Source of the DNA: Chitinophagaceae bacterium
Lineage (GTDB): Bacteria; Bacteroidota; Bacteroidia; Chitinophagales; Chitinophagaceae
Assembly (NCBI GenBank): GCA_947447265.1
Contig: CANFKC010000003.1
Coordinates: 62,001-126,000, forward strand
DNA: 64,000 bases
Reading direction: 5' to 3'
Positions 51,024-60,499 of this stretch are shown piece after piece (the first letter of the stretch is position 1; every line of letters starts with the position of its first letter). Made by a program: the position numbers and the translations under genes. The notes below the pieces were generated by a model. It did no database searches and had not been told where the DNA came from. It saw only the letters and a program-made list of their open reading frames with translations.

Positions 51024-52766
51024 TTACCGCATACCCACCACATCTCTTTCTTTGGGGTGCTTAATAGTGTAGCTGAAAGATAGCTTTTTCGTCTCGTTGG
51101 GCTTAAGGGTAACTATCCAGGCAACCGTGCCCGATGTTGGGTCATAGTCACCACTACCGCCTTCGGCTTTCTCTATTACCAGGTCTTTATCATTGCTTAC
51201 TGGTAATTGGTCATTTACGAAAATAGTCATCGGTTCTTTCCGGGTGTTGCGGACAGTGGTATTATACGTAAAGGTTTCCTGTTCATTTTCACTAGTCTTT
51301 TTTACGGCATGCAGTTTTTTATCCTGCTCTCTCTTTATCACAATTTTTTTATCTCTACCCAGCGATAGGTACATGGTGTCTTTTATGGTGCGCGGGTCAA
51401 TATTACCCTGGCCTATGTACGTACCTTCGTAAAAAATATTGGTTGGGCCGGGCATCAGGCTCAGGTCACTCCAGCTAGTTATTTCGGCCTGCAAAAAGGC
51501 GTCCCTGTCCATTTTTGGTACAGCATAATACTGGTAGGTGGCCGGTACTTCGTATTCTTTAACTGACACTGCATGTTGTTGCCCGTCGCATGGAATACTG
51601 TAAGGCACATCAATATCAAAAGTGGTATTAACGCCTGAATTATCAACGGCTACATAATTGGTCATAGAGGCAACCTGCTGCGTTCTGCCGTAATCGCTGT
51701 TCACATCAGCACCGCGCTTGCTCTGGTAAATACCTGGCGTAAGCGAAACAAGGTCGGTAGTACTGGTAGTGGGCAATGCACTCCGGCTTACACTCGTCAT
51801 TACAGAGTTATTTTGATATTTATCTATCAGCGGTCTTCTGTATGCCACGGTTTTTGTAGTAGTAGTTGTTGTCAACTCGGTAACAACGGGTTGTGGTGGC
51901 GCGGTAAGTGAAAGATACCACGGGCTTATAACTGGAGGCTGCATGCCTTCCTGCGGGTTGCCGGTCGATAGGGTAAGGCGCACCTTATCCCACTTTATAC
52001 CGGTGCCCTGGTATATATTGGCCTTGTAATACAGCCGTATCGGGCTTTTAACGTCATCTGCCCATATATCGTAAGCGGGCGACCAGCCTGCATTGGTTAC
52101 CACATATTTTATGGTTATGTTACTCGTGGTGGCTTCCCGTGCATATAGTTTTACCGAAAGCTGGCCACCTGGCACTGCACCCTTGCCTGCCTCTTCGCTT
52201 ATTTTAGCGTTGAGGGCTGCTATGCGTAGATCTATGCGTTGAGATTGTTCTACCTGCTTCTGCCTATCCAGCAGCAGGGCTTCTTTTTTCCGTGCAATAA
52301 GCGCAATCATTTTCGCTATTTCATCAGTACTCGGTGCGGGTTTATTGTCTCCGGTTTCGGTTATATCTGTTTGCAATAGCTTCAGCTGGTCGTCAATAAC
52401 GGCTATTTTAATGTTGATAGGCACTTTCTTTTGCCCGATCATATCAATTGAATCCTGCAGTCTGGTAACGATCTTAGATGGAGTTGCCACCGGTTGGTAG
52501 TTAGTGCTGAAGGTTGATGAGGCTACCGCGACACCATTGGTCGCATTTATTACGATGCTTTGCGTGTTAACGGTTGCGGCAACATTGGTGAATACGATTT
52601 CGTTATCGCCCTTGGCCATATTAACAGTCGCCGTATTTTCGAGGAGCGCCCCATTAAGGAAAACGGTAGCATGTTCCAGATTCAGTTTTATAGGAGTGCC
52701 AGGTTGTTGCGCCGTTGCAGCATAATAAAAGCATATACAGGTGGTAAGTAAAACAGTGTGCTTCAT
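51024..52766 (-). CDS. DUF4139 (mucoidy inhibitor-like) protein with plug-like insert
   Basis: 580 residues. Signal peptide (1-19), DUF4140-type beta domain (about 25-95), coiled-coil segment (100-200), then a DUF4139 body (200-580: NAGWSPAYDIWADDVKSPIR, WDKVRLTLSTGNPQEGMQPP, NTRKEPMTIFVNDQLPVSND). Between residues about 325 and 365 lies SRSALPTTSTTDLVSLTPG, then IYQSKRGADVN, which looks like a TonB-receptor plug motif (TPGVxxxxRG). This is unusual for the family. Periplasmic or outer-membrane-associated. Function unknown. Confidence 0.85.
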   Translation of the reverse strand: MKHTVLLTTCICFYYAATAQQPGTPIKLNLEHATVFLNGALLENTATVNMAKGDNEIVFTNVAATVNTQSIVINATNGVAVASSTFSTNYQPVATPSKIVTRLQDSIDMIGQKKVPINIKIAVIDDQLKLLQTDITETGDNKPAPSTDEIAKMIALIARKKEALLLDRQKQVEQSQRIDLRIAALNAKISEEAGKGAVPGGQLSVKLYAREATTSNITIKYVVTNAGWSPAYDIWADDVKSPIRLYYKANIYQGTGIKWDKVRLTLSTGNPQEGMQPPVISPWYLSLTAPPQPVVTELTTTTTTKTVAYRRPLIDKYQNNSVMTSVSRSALPTTSTTDLVSLTPGIYQSKRGADVNSDYGRTQQVASMTNYVAVDNSGVNTTFDIDVPYSIPCDGQQHAVSVKEYEVPATYQYYAVPKMDRDAFLQAEITSWSDLSLMPGPTNIFYEGTYIGQGNIDPRTIKDTMYLSLGRDKKIVIKREQDKKLHAVKKTSENEQETFTYNTTVRNTRKEPMTIFVNDQLPVSNDKDLVIEKAEGGSGDYDPTSGTVAWIVTLKPNETKKLSFSYTIKHPKERDVVGMR

Positions 52767-53006
52767 ATAGTTACTTTTATAGGAAGACGCAAATAGGCCC
52801 GCTATACTTCAATCCGAGTGTGCCAATTGTTTGTTAAAGGGTGAGAGAGGCAATATTTAAGTTATAAGGGCAGCAAATAATGGGAAAATTTCTGAATGGG
52901 CGCACACCCTGGCAGTAAAGTACAAATGCTAAAATTCCGCTTTGCTTTAAATACAATTCCCACCTTTATTAATAATCCGTTACTTTTGCCTCAAGAATAT
53001 AATATT

Positions 53007-53966
53007 ATGCAATTCCTGGATTTTGAAAAACCAATTGAGGAGCTTTATTCACAGATTACCAAACTCCGTGAATTATCAATAAAGAATAATGTTGATGTAA
53101 GTGGCAGTATCAAAGAAATGGAAGCCGCTATTGAAAAAGCACGTCATTATATTTATAGCAACCTTACCCCATGGCAACGTGTGCAGGTAAGCCGCCATCC
53201 TGAAAGGCCATATACGCTTTACTACATTGAAAAGATATTTACCGAATTTACCGAATTATACGGCGACAGGCAGGTAAAAGACGACAAGGCTATGGTAGCT
53301 GGTATGGCGTTGCTCAACGATATGCCAGTAATGGTTATGGGCCATCAGAAAGGTATCAATACCAAAATGCGCCAGATGCGTAATTTCGGTATGGCTAATC
53401 CTGAAGGTTACCGCAAAGCTTTGCGTTTAATGAAGCTTGCTGAAAAATTCAACAGGCCGATCATAACTTTTATTGATACACCGGGTGCATTTCCGGGTCT
53501 TGAGGCAGAAGAAAGGGGACAGGCGGAAGCCATTGCCCGCAACCTGTTCGAGATGGTGAATATGAAAGTGCCGGTTATCTGCATTATTATTGGTGAAGGT
53601 GCATCAGGCGGTGCATTGGGCATAGGGGTAGGCGATAAGGTTACCATGCTTGAAAATACCTGGTATACCGTAATTTCTCCCGAATCATGCTCTTCAATTT
53701 TATGGCGCAGCTGGAATTTTAAAGAAAAAGCGGCTGAAGAACTGAAACTGACATCGACCGACATGAGCGGATTTGGTCTTGTTGATGATGTGATACCTGA
53801 GCCAATGGGTGGTGCACATGCTGACCCGGAAAAAATGGCGGCGACCTTAAAAGAATATCTCGTTAAGTCGATTACCGAATTAATGGCAATAGACCCTGAA
53901 ACCCGCATTACCAACCGGATTGATAAATTCTCGAAAATGGGCTTCTACGATGAAGTAGAAGCATAA
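53007..53966 (+). CDS. accA: Acetyl-CoA carboxylase carboxyltransferase subunit alpha
   Basis: ATG 53007 gives 319 residues, the standard AccA length; the longer open frame to 52896 adds a non-conserved tail. N-terminal [20 protein letters not shown], then [40 protein letters not shown] and [15 protein letters not shown] (oxyanion and CoA site). With AccD it forms malonyl-CoA, the first step of fatty-acid synthesis. The TACTTTTG element (52981-52988) lies 18 bp upstream. accD is not in the window; dapA follows after 96 bp. Confidence 0.97.
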   Translation: MQFLDFEKPIEELYSQITKLRELSIKNNVDVSGSIKEMEAAIEKARHYIYSNLTPWQRVQVSRHPERPYTLYYIEKIFTEFTELYGDRQVKDDKAMVAGMALLNDMPVMVMGHQKGINTKMRQMRNFGMANPEGYRKALRLMKLAEKFNRPIITFIDTPGAFPGLEAEERGQAEAIARNLFEMVNMKVPVICIIIGEGASGGALGIGVGDKVTMLENTWYTVISPESCSSILWRSWNFKEKAAEELKLTSTDMSGFGLVDDVIPEPMGGAHADPEKMAATLKEYLVKSITELMAIDPETRITNRIDKFSKMGFYDEVEA

Positions 53967-54062
53967 TTATAAATAGATACCACCTGTAACCCTTTTATTG
54001 GTAACCGTTTATCTCAAAAATTAAGTATTATTGAGCTATAGATACCTTTTCAAAAATACACA

Positions 54063-54953
54063 ATGGCAAAAAGACTAAAAGGAACAGGGGTGGCACTTGT
54101 TACACCCTTTCAGATGGACGGCAGCGTAGACTATACAGCGCTCGAAAATCTTGTAAACCACGTTATTAAGGGGGGAGTAGACTTCCTTGTTGCGCTGGGT
54201 ACTACTGCGGAAACACCAACCCTGAGCCTTGAAGAGAAACAGAAAATAGTTGCCTGTGTTATTAAAACCAGCTACGGCAGGGTACCGGTGGTGGTAGGCA
54301 TTGGCGGTAACAACACTGCTGAAGTTTTAGACCACCTGAACAGCTTTGACCTGAGGGAAGTAACTGCTATACTGAGTGTGAGCCCGTACTACAATAAACC
54401 TACCCAGGAAGGTATTTACCAGCATTTTAAAGCCATAGCAGAAGCTACGCAGAAAAACATAATTCTGTATAACGTACCCGGCCGTACCGGTGGCAATATA
54501 TTGCCTGCTACAGTTAAGCGGCTGGCGGACGATTTTAAAAATATTATAGGCATTAAAGAGGCGTCAGGTAATATGGCGCAGTGCATGGAATTGTTGGATG
54601 ATATGCCAAAAACATTCAAGGTTTTTTCTGGCGATGATAATCTGGGACTTGCGCACATGGCCATTGGCATGGAAGGTATTATTTCGGTAGTAGCCAATTG
54701 CTGCCCCGAAGATTTTACGGAAATGATCAATCTTGCCATGATTAACAAATATGACAAGGCCCGCAAAGTGCATTACAAATTGCTCAAGGGCATTGATCTG
54801 CTTTTTGTAGATGGCAATCCTGCCGGTGTAAAGTATGCGCTGAGCAGGCTGGGTATTTGCCAGAATGTTTTCCGACTGCCGTTGGTGCCGGTGAGTGATG
54901 ACACCGCAGCTAAAATGACCGAGTTTATGCTTACAATAAAGCAACAATCTTAG
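54063..54953 (+). CDS. dapA: 4-hydroxy-tetrahydrodipicolinate synthase
   Basis: 296 residues, TIM barrel. Conserved GTTAETPTLSLEEK, SPYYNKPTQEGIYQHFKAIA, LYNVPGRTGGNI (catalytic Tyr near 137) and the Schiff-base Lys165 in IGIKEASGNM. Condenses pyruvate with aspartate-semialdehyde for lysine and diaminopimelate synthesis. Followed after 5 bp by a HAD phosphatase gene, likely co-transcribed. Confidence 0.96.
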   Translation: MAKRLKGTGVALVTPFQMDGSVDYTALENLVNHVIKGGVDFLVALGTTAETPTLSLEEKQKIVACVIKTSYGRVPVVVGIGGNNTAEVLDHLNSFDLREVTAILSVSPYYNKPTQEGIYQHFKAIAEATQKNIILYNVPGRTGGNILPATVKRLADDFKNIIGIKEASGNMAQCMELLDDMPKTFKVFSGDDNLGLAHMAIGMEGIISVVANCCPEDFTEMINLAMINKYDKARKVHYKLLKGIDLLFVDGNPAGVKYALSRLGICQNVFRLPLVPVSDDTAAKMTEFMLTIKQQS

Positions 54954-54958
54954 TAGGC

Positions 54959-55588
54959 GTGATAAAAGGCATAAAGCATATCATTTTCGACCTGGGCGGG
55001 GTATTGCTTAATATTGATTATACCCTTACTGAAAAAGCCTTTCAGGCAGCAGGTGTAAGTAATTTCCACGACTGTTTTTCCCAACTGAAGCAGACCGACC
55101 TGTTTGATCAACTGGAGATGGGGCAACTGCCGGCTGAGGAGTTTATCGCAGCTATGCAAAAAGCCTCGGAGGCTGACATTACCGAAGAACAGGTTATCAA
55201 TGCGTGGAATGCTATGTTGCTTGATTTTCCGCTGCGGAGGTTGCAGATATTGCAGCAATTGCAATTGTATTATGATCTATTCCTGCTCAGTAACACTAAT
55301 GAAATTCACGAAAAGGCATTTAACGATATACTTATGCGCTCGCATGGCATACCCTCAATAGGTGTGTTCTTCGACAGGGTATATTATTCTCACCGGGTAG
55401 GCTTGCGCAAGCCCATGAAAGAAATATTTGAACTGGTACTCAATGAAAGCGGCCTGAAGGCAGCCGATACCCTGTTCATAGATGATAGCCCCCAACATAT
55501 TGAAGCTGCAAAGCAGCTCGGCATCCAGACCATTTACCTTGAAAAAGGCATGACCATAGAAGGGGATATATTTAAGGCGAAGGAATAG
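54959..55588 (+). CDS. HAD-IA family hydrolase
   Basis: 209 residues; the start is the GTG at 54959, 5 bp after dapA. All four HAD motifs are visible: I FDLGGVLLNIDYT, II LFLLSNTNEIHEKA, III KPMKEIFEL and IV FIDDSPQHIEAA. The D-x-G-G-V (not D-x-D) motif I is common in the YihX/epoxide-hydrolase-like subgroup. Small-molecule phosphatase, substrate unknown. A hairpin spans its stop codon. Confidence 0.9.
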   Translation: MIKGIKHIIFDLGGVLLNIDYTLTEKAFQAAGVSNFHDCFSQLKQTDLFDQLEMGQLPAEEFIAAMQKASEADITEEQVINAWNAMLLDFPLRRLQILQQLQLYYDLFLLSNTNEIHEKAFNDILMRSHGIPSIGVFFDRVYYSHRVGLRKPMKEIFELVLNESGLKAADTLFIDDSPQHIEAAKQLGIQTIYLEKGMTIEGDIFKAKE

Positions 55589-55603
55589 CTCCTCCGCCTT
55601 AAA
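55571..55603. terminator. Hairpin across the HAD stop codon
   Basis: TTTAAGGCG pairs with CGCCTTAAA (9 bp), then one A/C mismatch, then AGGA with TCCT, loop ATAGC. The left arm is inside the coding sequence and the loop carries most of the TAG stop. It sits between convergent genes (T9SS protein stop at 55623), so it could stop both. Confidence 0.6.
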
Positions 55604-55622
55604 TAAATGCTCCCCAACCGGG

Positions 55623-58600
55623 TTATTCTTTTACCACTTTCCTTACAATGCTGCCGTTGATCCTTACAATGTAAACTCCCGGCACCAGATCAGCTATGTT
55701 CAATTTAGCTTCCCTGTCACCGTATTCTATGGAGGACAGTGTCTTGCCTAGTAAATCTGTAATTACAACACTTGTAGTTGGCGTATTTGACCTTATAGTC
55801 AATTCCCCTGTTGTAGGGTTAGGGTACAGGCTAACTCCCTCTTCAAGCTGAGAAACAGGCACATTAACGAATGAACATCCTTTTATATTAGAGACGGTAT
55901 TTGTTAGTACGCATGGGTTGTCGTCAAAGTAAATTCCTGCACGGTTGTTAATTGATGCGCCATCAGGCATGCCAGCAAAACGTTTAACCTTAAATACAAC
56001 GGCACCATCGCAAAGATCATGATGTGAACTGTCTAATAAATTGATATTCGGGAAATCGAACTTAACCAGCTTATAGCCACCATCAGTTGATGTATAGATG
56101 TTCATATCTGCACTAGCGGCCAGAACTCTCAGGCTATGTATATCAATGTAGTTGGGCAGTGTATCTAGTACGTATATATTCCTTGCAGTATCGTTTCCTG
56201 TATTTTCGAAGTGAATGGTATATTGGAACACGGTATCTGTTGTGAAGCAGCCCTCAGGTGTAACTTCAATGAAGTTCGGGTCGAAACCACCGCGGATGGT
56301 ATCTACTTTTACCACCACATTATTACCTGTATCGGTATCCCCTGTCATTGGGCTAATCGTATACTTATTGTGGACAGTATCGCCAATATGAAATACATGC
56401 GAAGAATGAAAACTGCCGCTGATATTAACCGAGCCTGTAGCCGATGAAAGTCCGCTGAAATGCCACGTGATAGTATTGCCTGAAACTGATGCCGGTGATG
56501 GGGTACTGGAACTAAAACTTAATTGAGGGCTCAGGTTCAGCACAAGATTCGCGGCTTTATAAGAGCAATAAGTATTGTTTACCATTGCAGAAAACTGGAA
56601 GACGTGTGTACCAAATCTGGAGGCCGGATATACTCCCAGGTTAAAATGGGAGGTATCAGTGCAGTATAAACCTATAAAGTTGGCAGGGTATAACGTTGTT
56701 GTAGTGCTAACGGTATCGTACCAGGTACCTGAACCAAAACATGCTGTATTAAGCCCGTCAGGCAATATACGGAAACCATATACAGAACCAGGGCCGCCGT
56801 GCGCATGATAATAAATGCCACCGGTTGCTGAAAGGGTATCGAGTGCTATGCCAGAAGAATCAACAATTACCGTCAACGGTATTGCATTAAAAGGCTCCGT
56901 GGTGTCTTTCGCACAATTGCCATCAAAATCATGATAGAATCTTAAGCAGAAGGTACCGCAGTAGCCCTGGAAATAACTAAACGATAGAGAATCGGCAAAT
57001 ACATTGTTGTAGTACAATTCCTGTTTAATAGTGTAATAACCGGGAGTTGAATAGGTATGTGCAGGAAAGGCCACTGCATAACTACCAAAAGATGTAAAGG
57101 CAATAGAATCGGAAGTTCCATCGCCGTAGTATGTTTTTAAAGCCAGCAGGGGAGAATAGCCATTTGCCTTGATATAAAAGGAAGGCCTGTTGCAGGTAGT
57201 GTCAACACCCATCACGCTGTCGGCGATTATGATATACCTGAATTGCACGGTAACGTTTTTAGTTACAAAGCATGCACCCAGCGCATAGGTAATGGTGGCA
57301 GAACCCAATGAAACGCCATAAACCATTCCTGACGCTGAAACAGAGGCCACCGAGGTATTGCTGGAAGTCCATGTGCCGCCGGCAGTTGCGCAGCTATAGG
57401 TTGTAGAATCGCTCAGCAAAATAGTTGAAGGGCCGGTAATGGCCGGAGGCGATGCAACTGAAACAGTAGTCGCTACCGGGCTGCATGAGCCCACAGTATA
57501 GTAAATGGTGGTGGTGCCTGTACCTGTTGCTGTAACCACGCCTGTTGCCGAAACCGATGCTACAGCTGTACTTGCACTGCTCCAGGTGCCACCGGGAGTC
57601 GCATCAGAAAGCACAGTGTAGGAAGATGGGCAAATTGTAGTAACACCAGTAATTGGCGATACGCCTACCGAAAGCAACGCGCTAATCGCGCAGGAAGAAG
57701 TAGTATAGTAAATAACAGCAGTTCCCGTAGCAACGCCCGTAACTAACCCTGTGGATGATATAGTAGCTACAGATGCATCGCTACTGCTCCAGGTACCGCC
57801 GGCTGTTATGGTACTCAAAGTGGCTGTGTCGCCTGCTACGCATAACAAGAGGCTGCCAGTAATAGGGCTACCGCAGGAATTGCCGAATATATAGTCGCCC
57901 GCAATGCCACCCAGCGAAATGCCAGTTGTTACTTCTGTTGTATAAGGAGATGTAGTATTAGTAGAAGTGATAGCTGTTCCCAGCCAACTGCCGGCCGCGT
58001 AAGCCTGGGTAGCGAAAGAACTATTGCTGCCACCAATAATATCAGCATACTCATAGCTCGCCTTGGGAACAACAGTTGAAGGGCCGGATGCAGCATAGTT
58101 GGTTAACGTCCAGTAATGATTGACGATATTGGATGTTAGCACTCCCGAAGTGCCAATTGAAGGATGCAACCCATTGCGGCACCAAACACCGAATGAACCG
58201 CCGGTGCCAGCGCTACTGAGTGTGAGATGCATAGGTGCATAGGTTACATCGCCTACTTCATAGTCAACCGATGAATATCCGGAAATGGTTTTAATTAGGG
58301 TTCCGTCAACGAAGCTTGTTGTGCCCGCGCCGGTAACCGCTGCAGGGCTTCCCGGTGTTTTCATAGTGTAAGTACCGGTATGCAGTATGCCGCTTGCAAA
58401 AGTTAGGGTGCCGGTTGTAGCGGTGGTTTGCGAAAGAGTGACACCTGACGCATTATTGATAGTAATCACTCCCGGCGAAGTAAGCGACGTTGGTAAATAA
58501 CTGCCTGTTACCTGCGCTGCGGAACCATCGAAAATATAGTTTGCTCCTGTATGAAAGCTTTTCGTACCGGAAGTAGTGATATTTCCATTTATGCCCGCCG

Positions 58601-60266
58601 TATTGGCAACAACCAAAGTACCCAATCCATTCAATTTGAAGAGGCCAGTACCATTCGCGGCATAAGCCGCCGGACAAATAAGTTTGCCATCTACAATAAA
58701 TCCATAAGAAGGTGACGCGCCTGTTGAAGTACTGAAATCATTGCTCAACTGCGCATAACAGCCGGTATCGACGTATACAAAACTACGTGCCCAGGTGCCG
58801 GTGCTTGTATTTTCAATTTGCATGGTGCCTGCTGAAGCAGGTAAAGCCAGGTGAATTGCGTTGTACCCGGCGGTGCCGGAATTTGTCATGGCAGAGCTGC
58901 CGGTAATGCTGCAATTGCCATATATTTTTGCGAGGATACGCGCATACGTACCAGAATAATTGAGGTGGCTTGATATCATGCCAAAATTGCCCTGCACATT
59001 GAAATTCAGGGTAGGGGAGTTACCCCCCGCAATACCCTCAACGTAGTTCAGGTTACAATCGCCGTTAACAGTGAAATTGAGCGTAGGGGCGGTACCGTAG
59101 GTAGCTAAATAGTTGGTATCAATGTCGCAATTACCATAAATAGTATAATATGCGTTAGGGCCTGTACCATAGCAAAGTAACGTATCTCGGGTTATACGGC
59201 AAGGCCCGGTAACATCAACATGCAGTGTAGGGGCGGTTCCATTAAAACTCTGTTTAGAGTTGGTGAGGGTATAGCCGTTAGAACAATATAGATGGGTGTT
59301 GTTGAAAATTCCGATGGAATCATTCGAAAAATATGCCAGGCTGTTATAGAAATAAAGGGAAGTATTACCACCACTAAATCTGATGGTATCAGAACTAAAG
59401 TCAGAAGTGCCGCTTGCATACATTTTCATGTTGAGCGTGCCGGCAGTAATAGCGGAATGGGTTATTGATGTAACACCGTATATATCTATATTGGGAGTTC
59501 CTGACACGAGAAAACTAGAATTGGTAGCCGTAAATGCACCCTGTACAATCAAATTTAGTGTAGCCGAAGTACCGGTGCATTGAAAACTGCTACCTGAAGC
59601 GGTGAAGGAGCCCTGCACATCCATTTTTAAAGTAGGTATGGTGCCGGAGCACAGTAATGAACCTGAGGTCATGGAAAAGTAGCCACCAACAGTTAACCGG
59701 CGTGTGGTAGTATTTCCCGATTGTTTAAACCGTCCTCCGTTAATTACAAAGTTGCTATCTATGTAAATAGCTTGTGCCGCCGAAGTTGCGCTGAAATCAA
59801 ATGCTCCTGAATTGATGAATAAACTACCATGTATATATACCGTATCGTTTGTTGAGTTAGTGCTGTGAATGAAACTACCACCATTTAAACTAAAATCGCC
59901 ATAGACGATGAGTTTTGTGGGGCTACCATAAGCATCTACCAATTTGCCTGTTGCCGTAACGGTAAGGCTGGCAGGCGCACCTGAAGCCGGGCCTATTATC
60001 CAGGTGGCGCCACTTGGTATATAAACACTGTCGTCGATGGTCCACGTGTCGCCGGGAGTAGTAAAGCTGGTGGGCGAAGATGAACCATTCGTCCAGTTAG
60101 AAAGGGAATTTGCCGCACCAACTCCCGTTGTTACCCATGCCGTTGCAAATGTTGTTGTTGGTGAAAATACCTGTATGAAAAAAGACAACAACATAAACAC
60201 AACGAATTGATTCCATGTCAATTTGCAAAAAGAGGTAGTAACGCAATGCTTCATAAAAACTTTCAT
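55623..60266 (-). CDS. Giant T9SS-secreted protein with Ig-like and sorting domains
   Basis: 1547 residues. The signal region (hydrophobic about 19-42, ending TTTFATAW) is followed by a long Ser/Thr/Gly-rich repetitive part (60-560) of parallel beta-solenoid type, beta domains (560-800), and three BIG2-like Ig repeats (about 805-1060, each with GGTWSSS...VASVSATGVV). Then come a PKD-like and other domains, a DUF7619-type conserved repeat (about 1325-1462: FQYTIHFENTGNDTARNIYV) and a T9SS type A C-terminal sorting domain (1474-1547: SLYPNPTTGELTIRS ... VPGVYIVRINGSIVRKVVKE). Exported by type IX secretion, probably an adhesin or surface-layer protein. Confidence 0.9.
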   Translation of the reverse strand: MKVFMKHCVTTSFCKLTWNQFVVFMLLSFFIQVFSPTTTFATAWVTTGVGAANSLSNWTNGSSSPTSFTTPGDTWTIDDSVYIPSGATWIIGPASGAPASLTVTATGKLVDAYGSPTKLIVYGDFSLNGGSFIHSTNSTNDTVYIHGSLFINSGAFDFSATSAAQAIYIDSNFVINGGRFKQSGNTTTRRLTVGGYFSMTSGSLLCSGTIPTLKMDVQGSFTASGSSFQCTGTSATLNLIVQGAFTATNSSFLVSGTPNIDIYGVTSITHSAITAGTLNMKMYASGTSDFSSDTIRFSGGNTSLYFYNSLAYFSNDSIGIFNNTHLYCSNGYTLTNSKQSFNGTAPTLHVDVTGPCRITRDTLLCYGTGPNAYYTIYGNCDIDTNYLATYGTAPTLNFTVNGDCNLNYVEGIAGGNSPTLNFNVQGNFGMISSHLNYSGTYARILAKIYGNCSITGSSAMTNSGTAGYNAIHLALPASAGTMQIENTSTGTWARSFVYVDTGCYAQLSNDFSTSTGASPSYGFIVDGKLICPAAYAANGTGLFKLNGLGTLVVANTAGINGNITTSGTKSFHTGANYIFDGSAAQVTGSYLPTSLTSPGVITINNASGVTLSQTTATTGTLTFASGILHTGTYTMKTPGSPAAVTGAGTTSFVDGTLIKTISGYSSVDYEVGDVTYAPMHLTLSSAGTGGSFGVWCRNGLHPSIGTSGVLTSNIVNHYWTLTNYAASGPSTVVPKASYEYADIIGGSNSSFATQAYAAGSWLGTAITSTNTTSPYTTEVTTGISLGGIAGDYIFGNSCGSPITGSLLLCVAGDTATLSTITAGGTWSSSDASVATISSTGLVTGVATGTAVIYYTTSSCAISALLSVGVSPITGVTTICPSSYTVLSDATPGGTWSSASTAVASVSATGVVTATGTGTTTIYYTVGSCSPVATTVSVASPPAITGPSTILLSDSTTYSCATAGGTWTSSNTSVASVSASGMVYGVSLGSATITYALGACFVTKNVTVQFRYIIIADSVMGVDTTCNRPSFYIKANGYSPLLALKTYYGDGTSDSIAFTSFGSYAVAFPAHTYSTPGYYTIKQELYYNNVFADSLSFSYFQGYCGTFCLRFYHDFDGNCAKDTTEPFNAIPLTVIVDSSGIALDTLSATGGIYYHAHGGPGSVYGFRILPDGLNTACFGSGTWYDTVSTTTTLYPANFIGLYCTDTSHFNLGVYPASRFGTHVFQFSAMVNNTYCSYKAANLVLNLSPQLSFSSSTPSPASVSGNTITWHFSGLSSATGSVNISGSFHSSHVFHIGDTVHNKYTISPMTGDTDTGNNVVVKVDTIRGGFDPNFIEVTPEGCFTTDTVFQYTIHFENTGNDTARNIYVLDTLPNYIDIHSLRVLAASADMNIYTSTDGGYKLVKFDFPNINLLDSSHHDLCDGAVVFKVKRFAGMPDGASINNRAGIYFDDNPCVLTNTVSNIKGCSFVNVPVSQLEEGVSLYPNPTTGELTIRSNTPTTSVVITDLLGKTLSSIEYGDREAKLNIADLVPGVYIVRINGSIVRKVVKE

Positions 60267-60499
60267 TTTAGCTCGTGTACAGTTTTAAAAATATAGGTTA
60301 AAGATATGATATATTTTTCTGAAAAAAAATCTTTACTGATATTGCAAATGAGCCTGTTGGCCAATGTAAATATTTATTATATTTTAAACAAAGAGGATAA
60401 TTTTATAATTGGCTAAATAGACACCAAGGCATCATTGAGTAATTAAGCCAGTGAGCCATTTAATAATTACCTTTGCTTTTCCCAAAAAATCAGCATCAG

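Noticed and set aside
52896-53006. 37-residue N-terminal extension of AccA
   Set aside because: Not conserved in the family and crosses the TACTTTTG promoter element.
60473-60499. TTG start for MutL
   Set aside because: The GTG at 60500 matches the conserved start of MutL; the nine extra residues do not.
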